64,000 nt of DNA from Ophthalmolycus amberensis. Taxonomy: Eukaryota > Chordata > Actinopteri > Perciformes > Zoarcidae. Both the position numbers and the translations under genes were made by a program. Numbering within the stretch: position 1 is the first letter of the stretch; every line of letters starts with the position of its first letter. Below, piece after piece: positions 27,406 to 40,560 of this stretch. The DNA lies in NCBI GenBank assembly GCA_024529925.1, contig JAFEUB010001068.1, forward strand, positions 1,346,001-1,410,000, in the 5' to 3' direction. Under the pieces are notes generated by a model. The model was not told the DNA's origin, did no database searches, and saw only the letters and a list, made by a program, of their open reading frames with translations.

Positions 27406-29946
27406 CTACAAAGATGACGTAGACCTAACAAGTTCAAAGGGCTGTCCGTGTGTTCTGTCTATTACCGCATCAGTTAAGCCTTTCCACACCTCAACTGGTT
27501 TGAGCTGTTGGAAAGGGGGACAATGGAAAACTCCATCCACCCATTCTCTGAGCGTGGCGACCGGTGACTCCTGTTCCCTGTCTGCCTTGGTCAGCGCCAT
27601 ATTTGATGGATACCCAGGGGAGGGGGACCCCGTCGACGACAGCATGCAGGGAGGGTATTCTGGCTGCAAGCTGCCGTCCAAAGACGCAGCAGTGTGAGCG
27701 ATGGACCAAATTTTGGGCTTGGTGTCTGTACTTCGCGGGTCTGGATTAGGATAGAAGGCGTTGTTTTGCTGTTTGACCGGTGTGAGTTTGGGGCAGTCCG
27801 GAGAAAATCTCTCTTTTCCGTGCAACGGGTCTGGGTTGTGCGTGAGATGCCCATGTGGGAGGGCTGTGTTTGCGTCACTGTCCACAGGTAGAAACCGTTG
27901 CTTCGGTTCACAGTCAGAACCGTCTGAATCCAGCAGGTCGAAGTCCTCGAGGTCACTCTGCAGGTCTGCACACTGTTGATCTGCAAGAACGAATCTCACA
28001 GATAACACCAAGTCTGTGCATGCTAACTAAATCCGGGCAAATCCTGAAACCAGCTCAATGTGCTAAATGATCGAGGCACCGCTTACCGGGAAGGTCTTTG
28101 TCGTTTTTAAGGGGCTTCTCAGCTTCGTCACTGTCATCATCACAGCCCCGATCGTCAGAGCTTTTGCAAGCCCGCGGTGACCACGTCACCTTGTTCTCCT
28201 TCTTTAGCCTCCTGCGTGCATTAGCAAACCATGTAGACACCTGAGGGAGGGAGGGAATGCAGGTCAGAGGAGAATATAAAATCACACGTATCGGACATTA
28301 GTGAAGAGAAGACAAAGAAGGACAAATCATGTAACGCTACCAGAAATGGATTGAGGGTAAACAAGAATATTAGCAAACTAAACTCTGGAATGCACTTAAA
28401 TCCAACATTTGAATAAAAGCTACCTGTGTGAGGGTCATCCTGGTGATGATGGCCAGCATTATCTTCTCGCCTTTTGTGGGGTAGGGGTTCTTCTGGTGTT
28501 CCTGCAGCCAAGCCTTCAGGGTGCTGGTGGTCTCTCGGGTGGCATTTTTACGACGTGAAGCGCCGTCAGAGCAGGAATACCTGAGCCAAATGGTGGCAAT
28601 CCAAATCATATTTAGCTATGTCTAGAATAAGTGAATTGCTTTTGCTATGATGAAAGGCCTCCCTCATTTATGGATAACAACTGCCTTTGAATCATATATT
28701 AATGATAGCGTGAGGGGGACCATACCATGAAGCACAATTACAACCTTGCACTAGTGTAATACCTGCAATGATGCCAAGACATAAAAGAATATGAGGTCAC
28801 TGCAAACGAGCTTCAGACACTCGAAGTATTTTTTCATTATTGAGTCTGCAGTTCTGAGTGAAGATATTGCAGTTTTGAATTGACAAAATGTGGTTTAATT
28901 GAAGAATAAAAGAACTCGGCCAATATGCGGACTTTGACTTACCCGTATCTGTCATATGGATATTGTCCAAATGTATAGTCATAGGGATAGTAGGCAGGAG
29001 TCTGAGAGGTCCCCACAGATGCAGCTCCGTCTTTGTGATCTAGTGGCCCCTGAAAATATTTAATAATAACTGATCAGAATCCATAAAACATTACAAAACG
29101 TTTTCACAGCATGGACTCTGATACAAAAGATTGATTGACTTCAGCCTGAAATTCCCTTTCTTTATTTAGACTTTTTTTCTCCATCACATATAAGTATAAT
29201 ATTTACAAATCATTCTAAAAAAAAATCTGCATTCTTAAAAAAAACTACAAGGTCACTTTTTCAGCCCTTCTTTCCTCACGTGTCTCCCAAAATTAGAGAC
29301 AATGTGAAACATCAAGCATTTTTAGATGAAGGCAAAGTGATACTAATAAAGAACTGTAAGTGCAAAGTGAAACTCACTCTGGGGTAGAGAGCGGTGGCGT
29401 CGCTGCCGCAGGTGTTGTAGTAACCTTGGCTCTTTGGATAAGTTCCGCTGTAGACTCCAATGCCGGTGGTGGAGGTGAGCTGGTGGCCCGGGGAGCGCAG
29501 CACCGGGTGTGACGGAGGCGTCCCCGGCTCCAAACAACCGGCCAGAGAGCTGGAGGTCATCAGAAACTTTGGCAAAAATAAATAAATTAAGCTCATTTGT
29601 CCAATTACATTATCAGTGATGAAGTTATTAAAAGATCCCTCACACGAAAACCACTCAAAATGTAACAAGTTATTTAGTTCTTCGAGTTGCGTTTTCTGTT
29701 GCATATTTACTGTTTTATTGTAATGTTTTTCCCATGAAAGTAAAAAAGAAGTTGGGTGTTCTGATTCCAGTTATTTCTCGAAAAAAAGTAGAACATGCGC
29801 AGAAATATTGCTGCTAAACTGACTTTGTCACATTTTGTGATGGAATCAAGTGCCTTATTTGACAGTGTCGTATTATATTTTGTTAATTGCAGTCACTGTA
29901 CCTGCGGTGTGGTGGAGGAGGAGTATCCCAGCTGAGAGTAAGCCAT
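27406..29946 (-). CDS. irx4b: Iroquois homeobox transcription factor 4 (6 coding exons)
   Basis: Nuclear TALE-class homeodomain repressor/activator; the vertebrate family member marks ventricular heart and neural territories. Exons (minus strand): 29902-29946, 29378-29566, 28943-29049, 28424-28580, 28087-28240, 27406-27980. They sum to 1227 nt, 408 aa plus TAG (human 519). Seen: N-terminus MAYSQLGYSSSTTPQ like IRX4 MSYPQFGYPYSSAPQ; AYYPYDYTFGQYPYDRYG (IRX4-type); homeodomain at about 122-184 beginning RRKNATRETTSTLKAW and ending WFANARRRLKKENK, split by an intron as in the family; acidic stretch (CDDDSDEAEK); Iro box KPKIWSIAHTAASLD at 305-319; SPVATLREWVDGVFH near the end, matching IRX4 SPVTSLRNWVDGVFH. 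The b-copy label rests on absence of irx2 from this cluster. Confidence 0.95.
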
Positions 29947-30330
29947 AACTCAAATGAGATCAGAGAGACAAAAAGCAGGACTCGGGGTGACATCCAACAG
30001 CATCCGTGGGTAGACGTTTTGCCTCCGTTACTAGTTCACAGCTGGTTTTCCATTCAACTTTTCAGGGTTTAAAAATGTGGATATCATCTACCGCGAAGAC
30101 ATTTACGCACCAGTCTCATTTTACGCACCACGAACAAAAGTCTTTAAAAGTGACTTCTTGGCTTCCCTCCCCGCTCCGCCTCATTCACCCAAGCTGCTGC
30201 TGCAGCTCCTACAGTATCACCGCTATCTTACAATCCAAAGCGAGTGTGTGTTGCGTTTGATCAAACCATGCATCTCCCTGTGATGCGCTCTTTGGTTTTA
30301 AGGAGCGTCTCTCTGACGTCACTCAGCCCG
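29947..30330 (-). promoter_or_regulatory. irx4b: irx4 upstream region with CRE and repeated TTTACG sites
   Basis: Directly upstream of the irx4 ATG. A perfect CRE palindrome TGACGTCA lies at 30,314-30,321, about 370 bp before the start. An 11-bp direct repeat TTTACGCACCA occurs at 30,102-30,112 and 30,120-30,130; TTTACG is a posterior-Hox/Cdx-type core. A TTTAAAG TATA-like motif (minus strand) lies near 30,145. A GT-rich simple tract follows to 30,365. The transcription start is not determined. Confidence 0.45.
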
Positions 30331-30528
30331 GACTCTGCGTGTGTGCGTGTGTGCGTGTGTGTGTGTAGCCCGGTGTTCATATCAAGACGAAGAAACTCAG
30401 CTAATTAATTCCTTCCCAGGTTTCCTTCAGCTCTTATCCAGGAGAACAGCTTCACGCAAGCGCGAGAGCAACCCCACCAACAATCCCCAGGCGTAATGCG
30501 AATGTGATCAATTCTCCTTTCCAAATAA

Positions 30529-30542
30529 GCACACACACACAC

Positions 30543-30575
<33 letters not shown>
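30529..30575. repeat. (CA)n microsatellite, interrupted
   Basis: About 47 bp of CA with a CT interruption, roughly 580 bp upstream of the irx4 start codon. No function evident. Confidence 0.92.
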
Positions 30576-30577
<2 letters not shown>

Positions 30578-31749
30578 GCTATGGCCAGAGGGTGGATCAG
30601 GAACGTGATGCCTTGACACCACATTGACACAAGATGATTGATGACTACAACCTGATATTAGCATAATCGTTTTGCCCTGTAGTTTAGATAAGTTGTCACC
30701 ACAGAGAAATCTCCCTGTCATCCACATATTCATGAGTGGGGAGATTTCAGGTCTCCTCCAAGCAAATTAATCAAAGAATAAATACTCTCAGCATTCCCTC
30801 GAGTAAGCACCTTTACCAACTGAATGGCTTGTCATGTTTTTAATGACAAAGTCTTAAGCCGTCCTAGTGAGGTGGAAACATTTCCCTCATTTCTCCTCAA
30901 TCCACCTTAAGATCGTTATTCATTTTTTATAGGTAGGGGAGGATGACGAGTATAGGGCAAGTGCAAAAGGGATGAAGGGAAATGTTAGAGGAGTTTGCGG
31001 TGTTAAAAATAATTGGATACTTTTGAGCAAAAGGGGCCGACGTGAAGAATGTTCGGGCTTTATTGATAGACAGAGAGGAAAGATCGTAGGGACTGTGTGG
31101 AAATGATTAGAGGGGAGAGGGTCAGAGACGAGAGAGGCTTTTCTGGTGGAGAGAATGAAGTCTGAGATTTTTGAGAGAGCTTTTATTTGTTTATTTATTT
31201 TTTCCCACATTCTTGATACTTTGTTGAGATTTATTGTATTCATCAAATCGTCACATCACAAACATGGCTTTCATAGATTAGTTTGGAAACTGTTTGCAAG
31301 AAACGTCTCCAACACACCGGCCATGCGACTCAAACATCATGCGATTGAACTGACCGACAGTCAGACATCTGATCTCGCACTAAACTGGTTTTTCCCAATA
31401 ACATTGTGATGATAGTTGTAGTCGTTGGATGGATAATGTTCAGAGTGAACATTTCAGCAAAGGACTTTGACACCACGTGTGTGGAGTAACATCCAATCTT
31501 CTGTATGTGGCTTGGTGAAGTCAGCTGCAGCAGATTTTGCCTGATGAAGGGTCAGACAGAACAAAAACATCTAAACATCTGTAATTTAGACAGTGTGATG
31601 GAGTTTATTTGCAGCATTTGATCCATGAGATGTGTCTCCATTTTAGTAAACGTAAGGTAAAGATTATGGTTTCTGTTAAATGTTAAACTTTTTCTATATT
31701 CCACCAGACGACAATCACATCCTAACCTTAAAGCATTTTCCCATGTTTT

Positions 31750-32310
31750 TGTGTGTAAGTGACAAACATTTTTCTTTTATTGGTCCAGTATTGAGGGAGA
31801 ATGCTGCAGCCAGCAACTGTAAACGCTCTGTAATCTAACAGTGCGGGACAACTCCTCACCTTTCTGTGGTTGAATGAATACTACCCACAATTGGCTAACC
31901 CCCCCCCCCCCCCTTCTAGACACCAATGGTCTGAAAGATGTCATAAAACACACTCCAAACTCCAAAACAAGCGACGACGTATGCAGGCAATCAGCTTGAA
32001 GTTGTCGTATAATACACCTCCTACGATCTTGCAAAGAGAAAAAATGAAACTCACCAAGCTGTCTGCGTGGGTGGGAATGGAAGAAAGATATTTTATTTCT
32101 CTGTCTTTCTATTATGTTGTCAGACACTTGTAACAATCTGAGGCTGTAGGTGGCAAAAAAACGAGCACTTTTAGTGTACGTAAATTGAGAGCGAGGAGTT
32201 GTCCCAAGCAAATTTACATTTCAGCTCATTCAGTGGCTGCCGTCTGCAGCGTACTCCCTTAAAACTGGAGCAATTTCAAAAATGATGATCCCCATTCGTC
32301 ACTGAGGCAC
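31750..32310. repeat. Interspersed repeat family C, copy 2
   Basis: This is the best-preserved copy of the family also seen in lpcat1 intron 11. Shared landmarks are GGTGGCAAAA..GAGCACTTTTAGTG, ACGTAAATTGA, CAGTGGCTGCCGTCTGCAG and CTGGAGCAATTTCAAAAATG. A run of 15 C lies inside at 31,899-31,913. The ends are not defined. Confidence 0.6.
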
Positions 32311-34006
32311 TAAAAGCGGGTATTTTATTTGAGCAACCTTGGATGCTTTTGCAGAAAACAAATGAAATACCTTGCCAGTGAACATTTTACTGATAAGTTG
32401 ATCTTGTTTGACTTTCATAATGTTAATAGAAGATGGATTCCAGTTGGCATCACGTTTCCTCCTGGTTGGGGACGATCTGGTGCCTTTTCCCGGTTAAGTC
32501 AGCAGCTCTTTGTTATGTTTTCCATAAATATATTATTTTAAGATCTTTGGGGGAGTGTATTGTGTTTTTTTTCTAGGTCAAGGGGAGGTTCCAAAGCAAA
32601 TGTTGATAATGTTAATGCTTTCTTTTGTATGAAAAATGAAATATAAGAATCCTCCCAGCTCCCTAATCCTTTTTGTACAGTCCCTTTATAGCGGAAAAGT
32701 ACGGGGAGAGTCAGAATGTTAAATCCATGAGAGGTTATGGGGAGAAAGAAGAAATAAGGACAGCCGGATGAGAAACTTTCCGTGCGAGAAACCCAACAAG
32801 AAGAAATGAATGTGGGAAAGAGGGGCAGCCTAAAAAGGGCAAACTTGGGGAGCAGAAGGAATCGTTAATAGTCAAGGGATCTGAAATGGAGCGAGGGGAC
32901 GTGGAGGGGTAAAAGGACAAAATATTCCCAGTGCACCCAGAGTAGTGCTGGAACAACAGAGCTGCATCACCAGAAAGCATCGTGGGCGCCACCGGGGAGA
33001 AGGCATCTGTGTACCGGCGCTTGATTGACATTCCATTTGTCCCTTGAAAGGTGCTCATATACTGAACACGGGCTAACTGTCTCTCCCTGATCTGTGCTCA
33101 AAGATTGGAAATGAAGTTATCTCCACACGCTGGCGTTGCACGTCTTCCCACAAAACACACGTCACTCACAGAGAATGGCAATTTGTTTAGCCACTGACTG
33201 CGAACATGACGGTGTTTAATCTTGGTTCCATATAGTTCATGGGGGGAAATGACTTGTGAGGAGGCCGGGTTTAACTTCCAAGCTTTTGTTGCCTTCTTTC
33301 CGGGTGCATGCATTGCATTCGGAGGGGCATACATTATGTTATTTCCCTCCATTTGAATATGAAATGCACTACTTATATATTAATATATTGTGTGTTTATA
33401 AATTGATGGCATTCCTCCAGTATATATTTCTTAAGGCTCTGCGTTCGTTAGACCGTGATTATATCTTTCTGATCTTGCTCCCCAAACATCAATCATTCAT
33501 TCAAGATGCTCCTCAAGAAAAGAAAAAAAAAGAAAAGAGAAAGGGAACACATTCTTATTCTCTCCTTCCTGCATTAGGCTCTAGCTTTTATGCAGTAGGT
33601 GGGGCATGGGGGTTAATGATAGAAGCATGTTAATGTGAGAGGAGGAGGAGGGCTGGGTGGTGCACAAAGTGTTTGGAAGAGGGAGCCAAACAACTCCAAT
33701 CACAACTTCTTTCAATCACACTGCGCCGCATTTGAATATTTTCTACCTTTAAGTTGGAAATCTATGCAATTTTAATCACTGTTTAACATGTAGATGCTTT
33801 TTGAGCCTTCATCTTGGTCTAAGCTATTTCACCTTGAAACATATCTCAGTGGGTAGTGCTGAAGGGGACACATTGAAGTGAGAATGCTTCCAGCAACCGC
33901 AGTGAAAACATGACTTTTTGTTTTTTTGAGCCTTTTTTTTTTGGTTGACTCTTAATAAGAGTCGAGAGGAAATGGTTCTATGTGTAGTCGACTGGTTACA
34001 GAAAAA

Positions 34007-34590
34007 AATGAGAGGTTGACATTTGGGGAAAATAAGCTCGGCCACTTTCTGCTTCACTCATATATCTGCTGGCAGCCGGTTAGCTTAGCTTAGCATACAG
34101 ACTGGAAACAGGGGGAACTGCTAGCCTATTTGGAGCAGCGGGTCATCAATTGAAACAAACAGTGTGTATGTCCTTTTAAATGAGCTGAATTCATTGCATT
34201 TGAGTCAGTATTGGGCTTTTTTTTGGATGTCACTGCCAGTGATGGTATCTTTGCAGCCAGTTTGCCTGCGATTTTCTCACCAAGTGGGAGATATCAGAAT
34301 TTCCTTTGGTCAGGAATTTAGGATATCTCCAACTGGGAATAGTCGGAGGCCAATATAAACACTTCCCCCCACTTGGCTGCTGGTAATTACAGTTTGAATG
34401 AAATGACGTGAATGGGGCATTAAGTGCCGAACTATTTCTTGGTTCACAGTGACTTCCTGGAGTCGCCACTGGCTGCCTGGCAACCTCAGAGACACTACTC
34501 CTGTTAAACGTTCAAAGATCAAACATTTCCCCGTTTCCAGTTTTTGTGCGAAGCTTAGCTCACTAGCTGCTGGCTGATATTAATTGGACA
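34007..34590. repeat. Interspersed repeat family B, copy 1
   Basis: The left part contains the block CAGCCGGTTAGCTTAGCTTA, followed by GCATACAGACTGGAAACAGG, near 34,074-34,112. The right part contains GAACTATTTCTTGG, AGTGACTTCCTGGAGTC and CTGCCTGGCAACC near 34,429-34,485. I know this combination as a very common spiny-rayed-fish repeat. The middle (34,150-34,410) does not fit and may be diverged or inserted sequence. Confidence 0.65.
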
Positions 34591-35984
34591 AACATGACAT
34601 GACAACAAGAAAAGATAATGAAGTTATTCAGGTAGTGTAGATGTTATTGGATCTACCTTCTGAAACTTAAACAGCTGTCTTAAAGCTACCATGAGGAACT
34701 TCATTTTGTGTTGATTTTGGCGGTCCCTGTGGACAAAAGTGGTGGTGTTTCAGAACACCAGACTCCCTCTAGAGATAATCTCTAATTTTCTGCAGCAGGG
34801 TCTGACAGTCTACTCTGGTACTCCTGTTACCTCCCTTCCCTCCAGCAGGCCTATAGGGTCTGGGCCTCCAGCATCGTGGTGTTGGCTCCCAGCGGGGACA
34901 GGCGGAGCAGCATGGTGGAGCAACGAGGCAAAGCTCTGCTCTGCTACCGGCCGCCTATACTGGAGCTCCAACTCCCATAAACCCCAAAACAGGTTGAACT
35001 TTGTGCCAAGCGCTTGGTGAGCGGCACAAAAAGCCGTCGTGGTGCAGCACAAGCCATTTGAAATAATGGGTTTCAGAGAGTGGTGGTGCCGTCGTCGCGT
35101 TTTCTGTCTGAAAGGGCCTTCAAGGTGTTCTGAAGGGAAGTGACACAACATGGGGAGAGAAGCAGTTTCCATGCAAGCCTTCCTCAACCATCAGATACAT
35201 GAACACAGGGGTAACACGAAGGTAACTTTTACACCTTTTTGTCAAAAGCCTCTGCTGAGAAAGGAGGAGCTGGATATGCAGAGAGAAAGAAGACGGCAGG
35301 CAATAAATGGATCATGAGGAAAGAAAACAGACCTTTTCTTTTCACCACATGACACGGCCGACAGCGGCGGCTGCCTCTTGTTAAGCACAATAGCACCAAC
35401 TGAGTACAAGTGCAAACCAGGCTCGATCCGATCCACAAACAAGGCCGCCAACACCGAGTGCCTGTCTGACCACCGAGCAGCAGCCGTGCTATCTGCCGTG
35501 TCCTCTGCTCCTGTCTAATAGCAGCCTCATGGAAGATCTGGAGCTGCTGAACTCTGAATGGGATACTATAAATGTCCTGGTCTTCCTCATCAATGATGTA
35601 GGACACGGGAACAGAGACAAGTTAACCCTCTTAGCCGCTGTGCAGCGCGTGTGTGCAAGTGTGTGCGTGAAAGAAGTGGACGGAGACAGACGGAGGCAGA
35701 GAGGGAGACAGGTTTCGGAGACAGGTTTCGGCTACCGGCAGCTCTTAAGAGTGGGTACAGTTTGTGTTGAGCCCTGGGAGGCCAGCCGTATTCCTCCCTG
35801 TTACTTCCACTTCATTACTCCGGGAGCGGACATACATTATTCAGCTCTTCAAGCCTCAGTCCGCAGGGACCGATAGAGCCTTTAACAAACACTTTTAACC
35901 TATCTTAACTCTCTCACTGATCTTCTGCCCGTCAACTCATCACTTTATTTGTCTTTATATTCTCTTGGTCTGCCTTCATTTCTG

Positions 35985-35988
<4 letters not shown>

Positions 35989-36048
<60 letters not shown>
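35989..36048. repeat. (TA)n microsatellite
   Basis: About 60 bp of uninterrupted TA between irx4 and irx1. Perfect TA of this length can extrude cruciforms and is unstable. No gene context. Confidence 0.95.
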
Positions 36049-36051
<3 letters not shown>

Positions 36052-36142
36052 TTTCTCTGCTCCTGCAGCTCATCTTTTACCTCTTCTTAAAGAATAACAA
36101 CTGCAAAATCATATTTCTTTTCTTTTAAAACCCTCAATAACA

Positions 36143-36530
36143 GGTCACTTGGGGGCAGTGTAAACAAGTTATGAACACAACGTTGACTTATTATCACCTT
36201 CAAAGTGACACGGCAAACTTTTTTACCAAACATTCAGCAGTCACAGCGCCACATTGTCATTTATATGTTGTGTTTCATGGCCACATGGCGAATATGAGTC
36301 CGATATTTACTCTCTTATTTGGTTTCTACCAACCCGTAAAGGAATTATCCGGCTATTTGGCTTCCAAGTTAGCTAGTCCTTTACTGGTCGCTTACTTAGC
36401 TTTTTGGGGCTATGTGAGCCGGGAGAGTGACCCAGAACAGTGAGACCGACAGCTTAACAATGAGATGAAACTCACCCAATAAACTCTGTAAATTATAATT
36501 CTCTATAGTTTCATCACGACGAGCTATTTG
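36143..36530. repeat. Interspersed repeat family D, copy 1
   Basis: It shares ordered blocks with 40,155-40,560: CACTTGGGGGCAG, AACACAAC-TTGACTTATTAT (interrupted), ACCTT, AACAATGAG-TGAAACTC, ATTCTCT-TAG-TTCATC and ACGAGC. The order and spacing of blocks show common origin. The family name is not known to me. Confidence 0.65.
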
Positions 36531-37979
36531 ATATTTGTTATTTGATACATAAACTATTGATTATAGCTTTTAGTCCATTAGTCTGTCGTTTTTTACTTCT
36601 TCTCTGACCTCATAATACAAAGCGCCGGAAGGGACGTAAATTGAGGGTTGTAAAAAAATAGATGTACTTTTGCAGATCTGGTAAAAAATGTGCAACCTTT
36701 GTGTTATTATTAATATAAAAATCCAATATGTCAAAAGATATTAAGGTGGTAATTCATGCGAAACTGCGCTTGCACATTTGAAGAGGAAGACACATAAATT
36801 AACCATAAAGAATGGTTAGTATTTATATTTGGTCTTCAACATAAGGAACTTATTTGTGTTTTAATGAGGGAAACCGATCACAGATAAAGGCTGAATGGGT
36901 TTGAGAACTTTAGTTAGTAACTTTAGTAATAATACAAAAATTAACTGACGATAAATGAAGTAAGTAACATTACAGGTTAATATAACACTTTATTGTTCTT
37001 TGCAGAATATAAAGTAATTGAAAGGATCCCAGCTTTAGCTGCAACATCAGTGTTTGTATACAATATTCTAAAATGCATAATTCTGCACAGTGACTAAATG
37101 TATGTCAATGCCAATACTAGTACTTTTATTGAGGTTAAAATTCTGCATGCTTGACTTTTACTGCAAAAGAGCATTTCTCCACTGCTGTTTGAAATATGGC
37201 GTCAAGATGTTTATGAGGAAATCTCCATTCGGAAAAGTTATGAACTATCAAGGTTTTAAAGTGTTAAGAATGTTTATTTTTTAAAGAGGGTCCATAAAGA
37301 ACATAAAGGTTGAGTCATACTTACACCTTTGTACTTTGAGTGGTGTCTAAAAACACCAAAGATAACCAACAATTGTTTTTATTCCCTCATCAAAGAATTT
37401 CAATGAGTAAAAAAATGTAAGTTACAAAGTGAATATTTCTGAAATCCTAGAACACTGGGGACCTTTAATCTCAGATCATCACACCAGTGTCCACTTTAGA
37501 TCGTTAGATGGGGGAAGACCATGAAAAGTGTTTCACATGACCACCTCAGCACCACTGCTTAGACCTCAGCTGCCATCCTCTGGTGGCTTAGGGAACTACG
37601 TCCCCATTGGTGCTGGTGTTAGCCTGAGGGCGCGGTGGGCTCAACTTGCAGTTGTTATTGACCGGGGTGAAAAGGTCGCCCACAGTTCTGTGACCGACCA
37701 AAGACGGTACAGCAGGTCTGCTTGTCTTGCACGCACACTCTTGAGTGTGGTTGTCATGTTACATCTCTGAGTGGACCTCCCAGGACCTTTGGCCACCAGC
37801 AGCGTCCATCCTACCATCCTACCCTAACACCTTTTGTTTCAATGTTTTCTGCTGTGTCAGCATACTTGTCACATTCCTGCAGCATTTGCATCAAGACGGA
37901 CAACCTAGATTAAATACGTCAATGCTCTTTATAGATGACAAAAGGATTTTGTTCACACAGAAAATGGCATAAAGACAGA

Positions 37980-38370
37980 CTGAAGGTCTCCCCTATTGTA
38001 TCAATCTTCATCCTCCAGTGATCATCTCTCTGTTACGTCGCCAGCAAACGCCGCTGAGTGTTCTGATTTCCTGATTCCACATCTAGAGATCCCCGTGCCT
38101 CTTACTGTGTGCCGTGACTGATCACATATCATCACACGCTTCATTTCCCAAAAGTGTTAATCCACGGCAAACGCTCCAAAACTCAGAGTTGCATGTGATA
38201 GCAGTCGACTAAGTGCTTCTCGCTGGAGCGCTGACATTCCCCGGAGAGGAGCGGGGCAATAATTTCCTCAGATTGCCCCTGTGGGAACGAAGCTGCTGGT
38301 TTTCTATGTCCACTCCAATCACATCACTAATGGAGAGGCGGGTAAGCATCTGTGACAGTGGGAAACCAGA
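37980..38370. promoter_or_regulatory. Candidate Iroquois-cluster enhancer block 2
   Basis: About 390 bp of unique, balanced-composition sequence with TGATCACAT, TTAATCC and TCTAGAGATC motifs (TAATCC is a bicoid/Otx-type site; Irx proteins favour ACATGT-like sites). It sits next to CA and GT microsatellites at 38,463-38,490 and 38,618-38,642. Inference from texture only. Confidence 0.3.
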
Positions 38371-39584
38371 TCTCTGCTCCTCCAGTGTGTGTGTCTGTGT
38401 GTGTCCCTTGCAGATAAACAGTTGGCACAGGTTTCCCCTTTTCTCTGTGCACATGCATGACCACATGCACACACACACACACACACACATCTGAGGGGGA
38501 GGGGGGGGGGACGCAAGCTGGACAGGGTTAATATACTCCATTAAGCTCTATTACCCTAAACGACTTGGGCAGATGAATGAGGACTCACATTACTCTGCAA
38601 CTGTGTGCGTAGAATGATAGTGTGTGTGTGTGTGTGTGTGTGCTTGCGACTCATGTGTAATTACACTGTGAAGATATGTGACCCATGAGTCAGCTATCAT
38701 TATCAACAGAGTGAAAGACAGCAGAGGGAGGTTCTTTGCGCTCTGGTTTACTGTACACCGACACAACCTCGTCTTATCTTGTAATACATATTCATCATTA
38801 TCTCTCAGTCTGAATTTTTATTTAAAAATGCAATACGGTGAGATAATTTATTTCTGTTTTTCATATAAAATCAATTTATTTTAAGAATTATTTCCATGAT
38901 TTTCGTGCAGCATTAAAAAGGAAAAGAAAATCACAAGTTCATTTTTATCGGAAACAAGATTCCAATATTTTCCTGCACTGGCTGATTTGTTTTTATTTAT
39001 TTTAACCCTCATTTTACCAGCTGGGGTTCCCACAAACCCCAGAGGTATACTTTTTTTGTCATATCAAAGAGGCCCTTTATTCTGACATTTCAATTTTTCA
39101 TGACTCTGTCAATCAATTTGCTCTTAATGAATTCATATCATTGTGTTCTGTTTTTGTTTTAATTAATTAATAGTTTTAAATACCAATGTATTGAGCTCCT
39201 GGGAGACCCCATTCAAAAGCCTATGCAGGTTTAATAGATAAAATAGAATAGATAGATGAAATATTGGCCATGGGTGCTAATTTAAAGTGTCACACACTAT
39301 CAGAGGGGGGGGGACGACTCTGCCGTTGTGAATGAGACAGACAGATGCAGCCGACGCATGCATTTCCTCATTTTTATTTTACACAATATACAAAACGACT
39401 GCAACTTTCCTAAAATAGTAATAATCTGTTAATTTCAAGTAATATTAATTATAGAATTTCTACTTGTTATGATAATTTAAAAATAATTCTCAGAAAAAAT
39501 AACATTCTGCTGTGATGTTTTCTTTCCGTGGTTAGAGTAGTTTATTATATTCATTCAGTCGATACTCGTGTTGAATATGTGAGC

Positions 39585-39950
39585 GTCTACAGCCATGCAA
39601 GGAGCTCAGTGAGGCATACGACACCGTGGCGCTTTGAGCTAAATGCATGCTGATGCTGCAGCAGTTATTATGTTCTGCTGTCACTGAGATCTAACCTCAG
39701 AAAAAAATATTGTCTTGAAGATATGAGGCATCCGATCACATCAAATGCTTTCATGTGATGTTCTGGAAGGCATGGACAAATGACCTACTTTGTTGCTTAA
39801 TTCGGAGGACTTGTACAGTGACAATGCTAACATGCTGATTCTTAGCAGGTAAAATGTTTACCACGTTCACCACTTTAGTTTAGCGTGCTAGCATGCTAAC
39901 ATTTGCTAATTAGCACCACCAGAAATTTCTGTACGTAGTTTTTTACCGAC
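39585..39950. repeat. Interspersed repeat family A, copy 2
   Basis: It shares CTACAGCCATGCAAG, GTGAGGC, GCTTTGAGC, CATGCTAACATGCTGAT and GCTAGCATGCTAACATTTGC followed by TAATTAGCA with 11,760-11,950, in the same order and orientation. Confidence 0.65.
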
Positions 39951-40154
39951 AGTGATGTGCCGAGGTTTGATCCCGAGAGCGATGCTTGTTTTTTTTATTT
40001 GTTAAATAAACAAATAGAAAATAAAAAAACACAGTGAATAGAATAATTTTAACCTGTTTCAATACAATACAAATCAATTCATTTCAAGAGCTTCCTGCAG
40101 TCAGTCGACTTTTTTCATGATTGTAATGTAGTCTTCTGTGAAATCACTGATATT

Positions 40155-40560
40155 TTGTGGCCACTTGGGGGCAGCAGAAACAAGTGTGGAACACAACTCT
40201 GACTTATTATGACCTTATTAAGTTGATATGGTGAACTGATTCACGTACAGCTTATTTACACATCCGGCAGTTACGTAGCAACATTCTCCACATGCTCCAC
40301 TGTCCACCAGCTAGTCTCTAACTGTGTCTGCCTGCTGTTTGGTGTGGAGCAGGTCGTGCACCGTGGGGTTGTAGAGCTTGTTTTTCTGAAAACAGTGCCA
40401 TGAGAACAGTGAAAGTGAACCAAAACAGTTAAATTGTGGACAGACATCCTAACAATGAGCTGAAACTCTGTTCAGTCGAGGGGAGCTGCAGATTCAAATG
40501 ATGATTCTCTGTAGGTTCATCCCTACGAGCGGGTCGCTGTCACATAGTCATTTGATGATC
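40155..40560. repeat. Interspersed repeat family D, copy 2
   Basis: Second copy of the family at 36,143-36,530, in the same orientation and 4 kb away. Landmarks are GGCCACTTGGGGGCAGCAG at the left and CCCTACGAGCGGGTCGCTG near the right end. Confidence 0.65.

Noticed and set aside
34739..35187. Overlapping open frames on both strands around 34.7-35.2 kb
   Set aside because: The stretch from about 34,680 resembles a fish interspersed repeat (GAGGAACTTCATTTTGTG... GGTCCCTGTGGACAAAA); no protein similarity seen.
36171..36443. 90-codon open frame that looks membrane-protein-like
   Set aside because: Lies wholly inside repeat family D, whose other copy at 40,155 is not open.
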